A stretch of 64,000 nt of DNA from Ptychodera flava (taxonomy: Eukaryota; Hemichordata; Enteropneusta; Ptychoderidae): contig NC_091929.1 of the NCBI RefSeq assembly GCF_041260155.1, forward strand, positions 42,786,244 through 42,850,243. Direction: 5' to 3'. Made by a program: the position numbers and the translations under genes. Below, piece after piece: positions 59,932 to 64,000 of the stretch. The notes below the pieces were generated by a model. That model was not told the origin of the DNA, searched no databases, and was given only the letters and a program-made list of their open reading frames with translations. Positions within the stretch are counted from its first letter, which is position 1. Each line of letters starts with the position of its first letter.

Positions 59932-62900
59932 GATTTTTCGAGTATACAGGCAGTATTTCTACCCAAACATCGATTTTTTGAAGGGCAAGCATGCCGTGTT
60001 TAAGGGTGTTTATTTAAAGAAAGGAAAAACAGAATATTTTGAAATAGACCACAAATTTAGATACTTGTTAAATGTCGATTGTAACGTCGGATTTTGCTGA
60101 CAAATTTAATCAGAAAAATTATGAAGTAAGCTTATGAATATGCATTGACTGATACTACCAGCGATAAATGTAAGAATTTCCTTGTCTATTAATTCAGTTG
60201 AATTGAGATTTCCGCTTTTTATTCTTAATTTTAATCTTTTCATGATGCTTAAAGTATAAAAGTATCGTCACATTGACACTTATGGCAATTTATAAATAAA
60301 CGACCGTAGCAAAAACACAAACAGCTTTAAATTTTGCTGAAACTTTCCTTCAAGAAACGCGAAAAACCATTCACTTTCATGATCAATAATGGAAATCAGG
60401 GAGTCACCATGTATCATGCAAAATTTGGAATAAGAGAAAAAAGATTAGTAAATGGGTTGAAATATCGAAATATTTGACATTATAACTACCGGTAACAACT
60501 CTGTTGAGAAAAATTGAAATTTTCGATTTTCAAACAATAGTTGGTAAATTCATTTATTCTTAATAATCTTCAAATAAATCCACACAAGTAAGAGATCAGA
60601 AAAGTAATTTAAAGATTTTTAAATCCGAAAAAGAAAACTATCCTCTAGTGCATTCTTCCCTCAAATCTAAACGGACAACTTCGTCCTTTTCAGGTTCCCG
60701 TTACGCTCATCATTTTTGTGCTTTCATTATATCAATGTTGTTTGTTTCAGCCGCTGACCAGCCACATATAATCCACATCGTTGCCGATGATTTAGGTAAG
60801 TAACCTTATTTAGAGAGTTTTCCAACATTAATGTCTACTCAAGACAAGTATACCACCATTTCATTTCAAATGCAACACAGGTATAGAGCGAAGCTTACGG
60901 TGCCTGCATTCGCTTAGCAGCTCGAGCTTAGAGGGGGTAACTTCAAACACGAAACTCCCATGAAACTGCATTATGCAGTGTTAGAATTGCGATACGCATG
61001 TTCCGAACCGCGCGTGACATTCCGAGATATCGCGAGAATATGTGGTTCGCAGTGGACGCGTTCTCGCAACACAGGACAAACTGCGTAAAACAGGACAAGT
61101 CGCTAATTACGTTAAACACTGCATAAAATATATGAAGTTGCAACCTTTGCTCAGTTCTGCACTTTTTCTAGTTCCATACAAAGTTTGACTTGTATTACTA
61201 AGCTGGAAACCTGTTTCTACGGGCATGTATTAAAGTCTCGCGAGATCTCGCAATCAGCGGAAAATCGTCTATTGCGACACGGATGCGCTTCCAACGCATG
61301 ATGGGTAGCTTTTACAGAAAAGATTGAAAATTACACTCCTGTCCGTTGAGAACATAACGATAGAGGGAACTACGCTTATTACCTAGCTGTGCATATAGGA
61401 TACAAAGGGAATTTATTCGGGCTTTTGTTGATGTTTGACAACGGGGTACGGGTGTGTTCACGGGCGTGCTTAATCCTAGGGATTGATATTTTCCTTTGTA
61501 AACTCTCACCACCAAAATAGTACACAGAACTAACGCTTTGCTCAAGAGACATTTAAAGGGCAGTGCCAGGTCGTCGGAACGGCGCTCAAAGGTCGCTAGG
61601 GACCCCTACGACCGATATAAGCACTATCCAAGCTACGTTGACGATTGGTGAAAGTTAAAACATGTTTGTCTTAATGTACATCGTAAAATTTAAATGTCGC
61701 AGCTATTTTGACACGATGCATCTATTTATAGTGCATGAAATACAATGTTTGTAAGCAAGAAAGTTGCCCATGCGCCGTTACGACGACCACCGCCCTTTAA
61801 AGTAAAAATGACCTGAAATTTAAAAACATTTGAAAGAAAAAAATGGGCGTTATCTCTGCCATAACTTTATGGGGAGTATTTAACTTTCTATTTACAAACG
61901 TAGAAGACTTAATTTACACAACAAACTCTAGGGTGAGTACAAACAAGAAGCTCACCAGCAAATTATTGAAAATACTTAAGGGTCAGGATATCAATCCAAC
62001 AGACGTGTTCAACTGTAACGATCATCAGACTTGTGAAGTCTCTCAGTAAACCACGTACCTTTTACCATTTTGCTATTTACTATGATATTGTAAAAATCTC
62101 CCGAATCGTAAATAGAGACTTGGTTTATATTGGAACTATAATCTTTTATACCCAACAATAAAATCCGAACCCTGTAAAGAGTCTTGCACTAGTAATTAGA
62201 AAAAAATTGCCCCTTATTTGAAATTCAAAATGGCTGCCCTCTTTCTCATGCATAAAAAAAAAAATCATTTTTAAAGCAATGAGACATTGAAGCTAATTTC
62301 ATCAACAAGTTTCATCACACAAAGGACATGCAAGCAAGGTTTTGTAGGATTTTGTGAATTAGCTTGTTGAATTCTGCCTCATACGCTGACAAAAGGGAAG
62401 ATTAATTTTAATATAAAGATGGCCAAAATATATGATGAATACACAAGCTGGGTTATTTAGTCAGGTTATTAGATTTCATAGAGTTTCTTTACTTTATCTG
62501 TCGATAAGGAAGATTATCAAGAAAAGACAGATTCCCCCATGCGTAGGAAGCGTAGGAAGTCAAAATCATGATGACCCTATATCATTTAGAAAGACCAATA
62601 TTTACATATCACATGCGTTTGATTACTTGGCAAATAAAATCTAATAAAAAATGCAGAGAATATACATGTTTTCTGTACTTCGAACAGAGATTTAAGACAA
62701 TCATTTCATCAATTTATAGGATGGGATGATATTAGCTGGCATAATCCTAGTATGATTACACCAAACTTGCAAGATCTTGCTGAAAATGGTGTTATCTTGG
62801 ACAATATGTATGTACAGACATCCTGCAGCCCGTAAGTATTGCAAGAGAAAAAATCCATTCTTACTTAAACCAAGTAAAGAAATTAAAAACCTCTAGTATT

Positions 62901-63612
62901 GGCTTCAATTCAAAGCGTACCAAGACAGCTTGAAGTTCTCAATGTTTTTGACTCAATGTTCTTTTAAAGGCATACTGTCACCTGTTCCAATTTTGCCACA
63001 GTTACCATGGATAGAGAAAATCTAACCAATCACAGATTTTAAGCAGGTTGCCGCTTTTTAAAACAGCGCCCTCACATGGGTATTTTGAATACCAAGGAAC
63101 GCCTCTTTGACCATATATGGGCATATTTAGATTACAGGTGATTGTATACCTTTAATATGTTGCTTGACTTTTGTTGATTAACGGTCACAATGTCTTTTAC
63201 CTGAGTGATTTGAAAATAAGGCCTGGGTTTTGTCTTGCTCTATTCCACTTCACTGACATGCATTTATAGAAGGCTCGTATTCAGTGTCTCCTGTCCAAAA
63301 ACAGTCTATGAAGAACGCCCTCATGAGGTCACTAACATCATGGAGCTAGCTACAGGATCGTTTCTTTACTTGAATCATGTACATCCCAGTAAAAAGACCT
63401 CATTTCTGATGAACATTTTTATCATATCGGCCAAAATTACAGAGCGACAAAAATAGATGAGAAATAATGCAATTTGAAATTTATATATCGGAGTATTAAA
63501 ATTTTCAATATTTAAGCATAGACCCTCGAGAAAAGTATTTTTTTTCTGAAACGTTTTCAGAACCCGTTCATGTTTGATGAGCGGTTACTATGCTGCAAAT
63601 ATTGGATCTCAG
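58353..63612 (+). CDS. Arylsulfatase B-like sulfatase, tandem paralogue, 5' part only (gene 2)
   Basis: Four coding exons: 58353-58395, 60751-60795, 62720-62831 and 63561-63612, ending at a GTGAGT donor; the rest lies beyond the window. Exon lengths (43, 45, 112, 52) and phases are identical to those of gene 1. The N-terminus MKSLFLLSILTVAFG is a signal peptide. Asp-Asp of ADDLG and CSPTRSCLMSGYYAANIGSQ keep the metal-binding and formylglycine residues; the first differences are NADM to NPSM and LADNG to LAENG. No stop or frameshift. An acceptor (CTTTTCAAG) ending at 58329 suggests a 5' UTR intron. It lies about 7 kb downstream of gene 1 on the same strand, a recent tandem duplicate. Confidence 0.88.
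59819..59931. repeat. (CT)n microsatellite in intron 1 of gene 2
   Basis: CT tract with several GTCTCT interruptions. Confidence 0.97.
60330..60665 (+). mobile_element. MITE family R2 copy in intron 1 of gene 2, very degraded
   Basis: Recognisable blocks: GGGAGTCACCATGTATCATG, AATTTTCGATTTTC, AGAGATCAGAAAAGTAATTT, CCTCTAGTGCATTCTTCCCT. Confidence 0.6.
61553..61800. mobile_element. MITE family R3 copy in intron 2 of gene 2
   Basis: TTAAAGGGCAGTGCCAGGTC at the left, CGACGACCACCGCCCTTTAA at the right. Confidence 0.85.
62964..63155. mobile_element. MITE family R4 copy in intron 3 of gene 2
   Basis: TTAAAGGCATACTGTCACCT at the left, AGGTGATTGTATACCTTTAA at the right; interior ACAGTTACCATGGATAGAG as in the other copies. 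Confidence 0.88.
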
Positions 63613-64000
63613 GTGAGTATGTTGCCAACAATTTTCTCCTTGCGCATATGTTACGGCAATTAAAGCTCCATAAGCTGTATCTTTTGGCTATTTTTTCAGA
63701 ACTTTAGTTTTGTGGTTTCCCTACACTTTCTACATTGAATCCCTAAACTGTAATTTAATGCCAAGTATTTAGCATATCAACACAACCTATATGAGTATAA
63801 TCTACATTATTATTGTTGAAAATTGTATTCAAGTCCAGACTAGAATTCATTTACAGAAAATAAACAATGATCTCTTCATACATACAAACTGTGTTGACAA
63901 AAAGAATACTCGAAATTTCAGCATGACAAACGGATTAGGGTCAGACGCCGCAGTTGATATACAGAAGCAGAATACTGAAAAACTTGCCACAAGTTCAGCT
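63613..64000 (+). other. Intron 4 of gene 2, running off the window
   Basis: The equivalent intron of gene 1 is 599 bp, so the fifth exon is expected shortly beyond the end of the window. Nothing else seen. Confidence 0.6.

Overview
This is a window of animal nuclear DNA: AT-rich, with protein genes split into short exons by canonical GT-AG introns, many short terminal-inverted-repeat elements, tRNA-type SINEs, LINE and Penelope-like remnants and long microsatellites. A secreted arylsulfatase family in tandem plus an MS4A/CD20-like tetraspan gene suggest a marine invertebrate, most likely a non-vertebrate deuterostome (hemichordate, cephalochordate or echinoderm). The species cannot be fixed from sequence alone.

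Layout. (1) 0-8 kb holds a 966 bp TTAA-flanked element, a 3.4 kb segment bounded by 83 bp inverted repeats, and a plus-strand duplicate of part of the next gene. (2) 8.76-18.65 kb, minus strand, is a seven-exon MS4A-like four-helix membrane protein gene. Its 57 bp second exon is split by a 4.13 kb foldback element with 12 bp perfect termini; an uninterrupted copy of that exon and its flanks lies inverted at 6.3-7.1 kb. (3) 18.7-40 kb has no gene I can support. It holds TTAA elements, a Penelope-like remnant (27-28.2 kb), paired inverted MITEs (28.6-29.3 kb), SINEs, a LINE remnant carrying a 200 bp (GA)n tract inside its ORF (36.1-36.6 kb), a 227 bp-period tandem array carrying nuclear-receptor DR1 motifs (36.9-38 kb) and a 26 bp minisatellite. 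(4) 40.1-51.7 kb, plus strand, is a complete 16-coding-exon arylsulfatase B-like gene (494 aa) with TATA box, 5' UTR intron and poly(A) signal. (5) 58.3-64 kb, plus strand, contains the first four coding exons of a tandem paralogue that runs off the window.

The strongest general signal is at least five families of short elements flanked by TTAA. Two of them abut others at one shared TTAA inside sulfatase introns, and one has matching empty sites in the foldback arms. The sulfatase exons are clean; the MS4A-like gene is intact except for the split exon, whose skipping would keep the frame.
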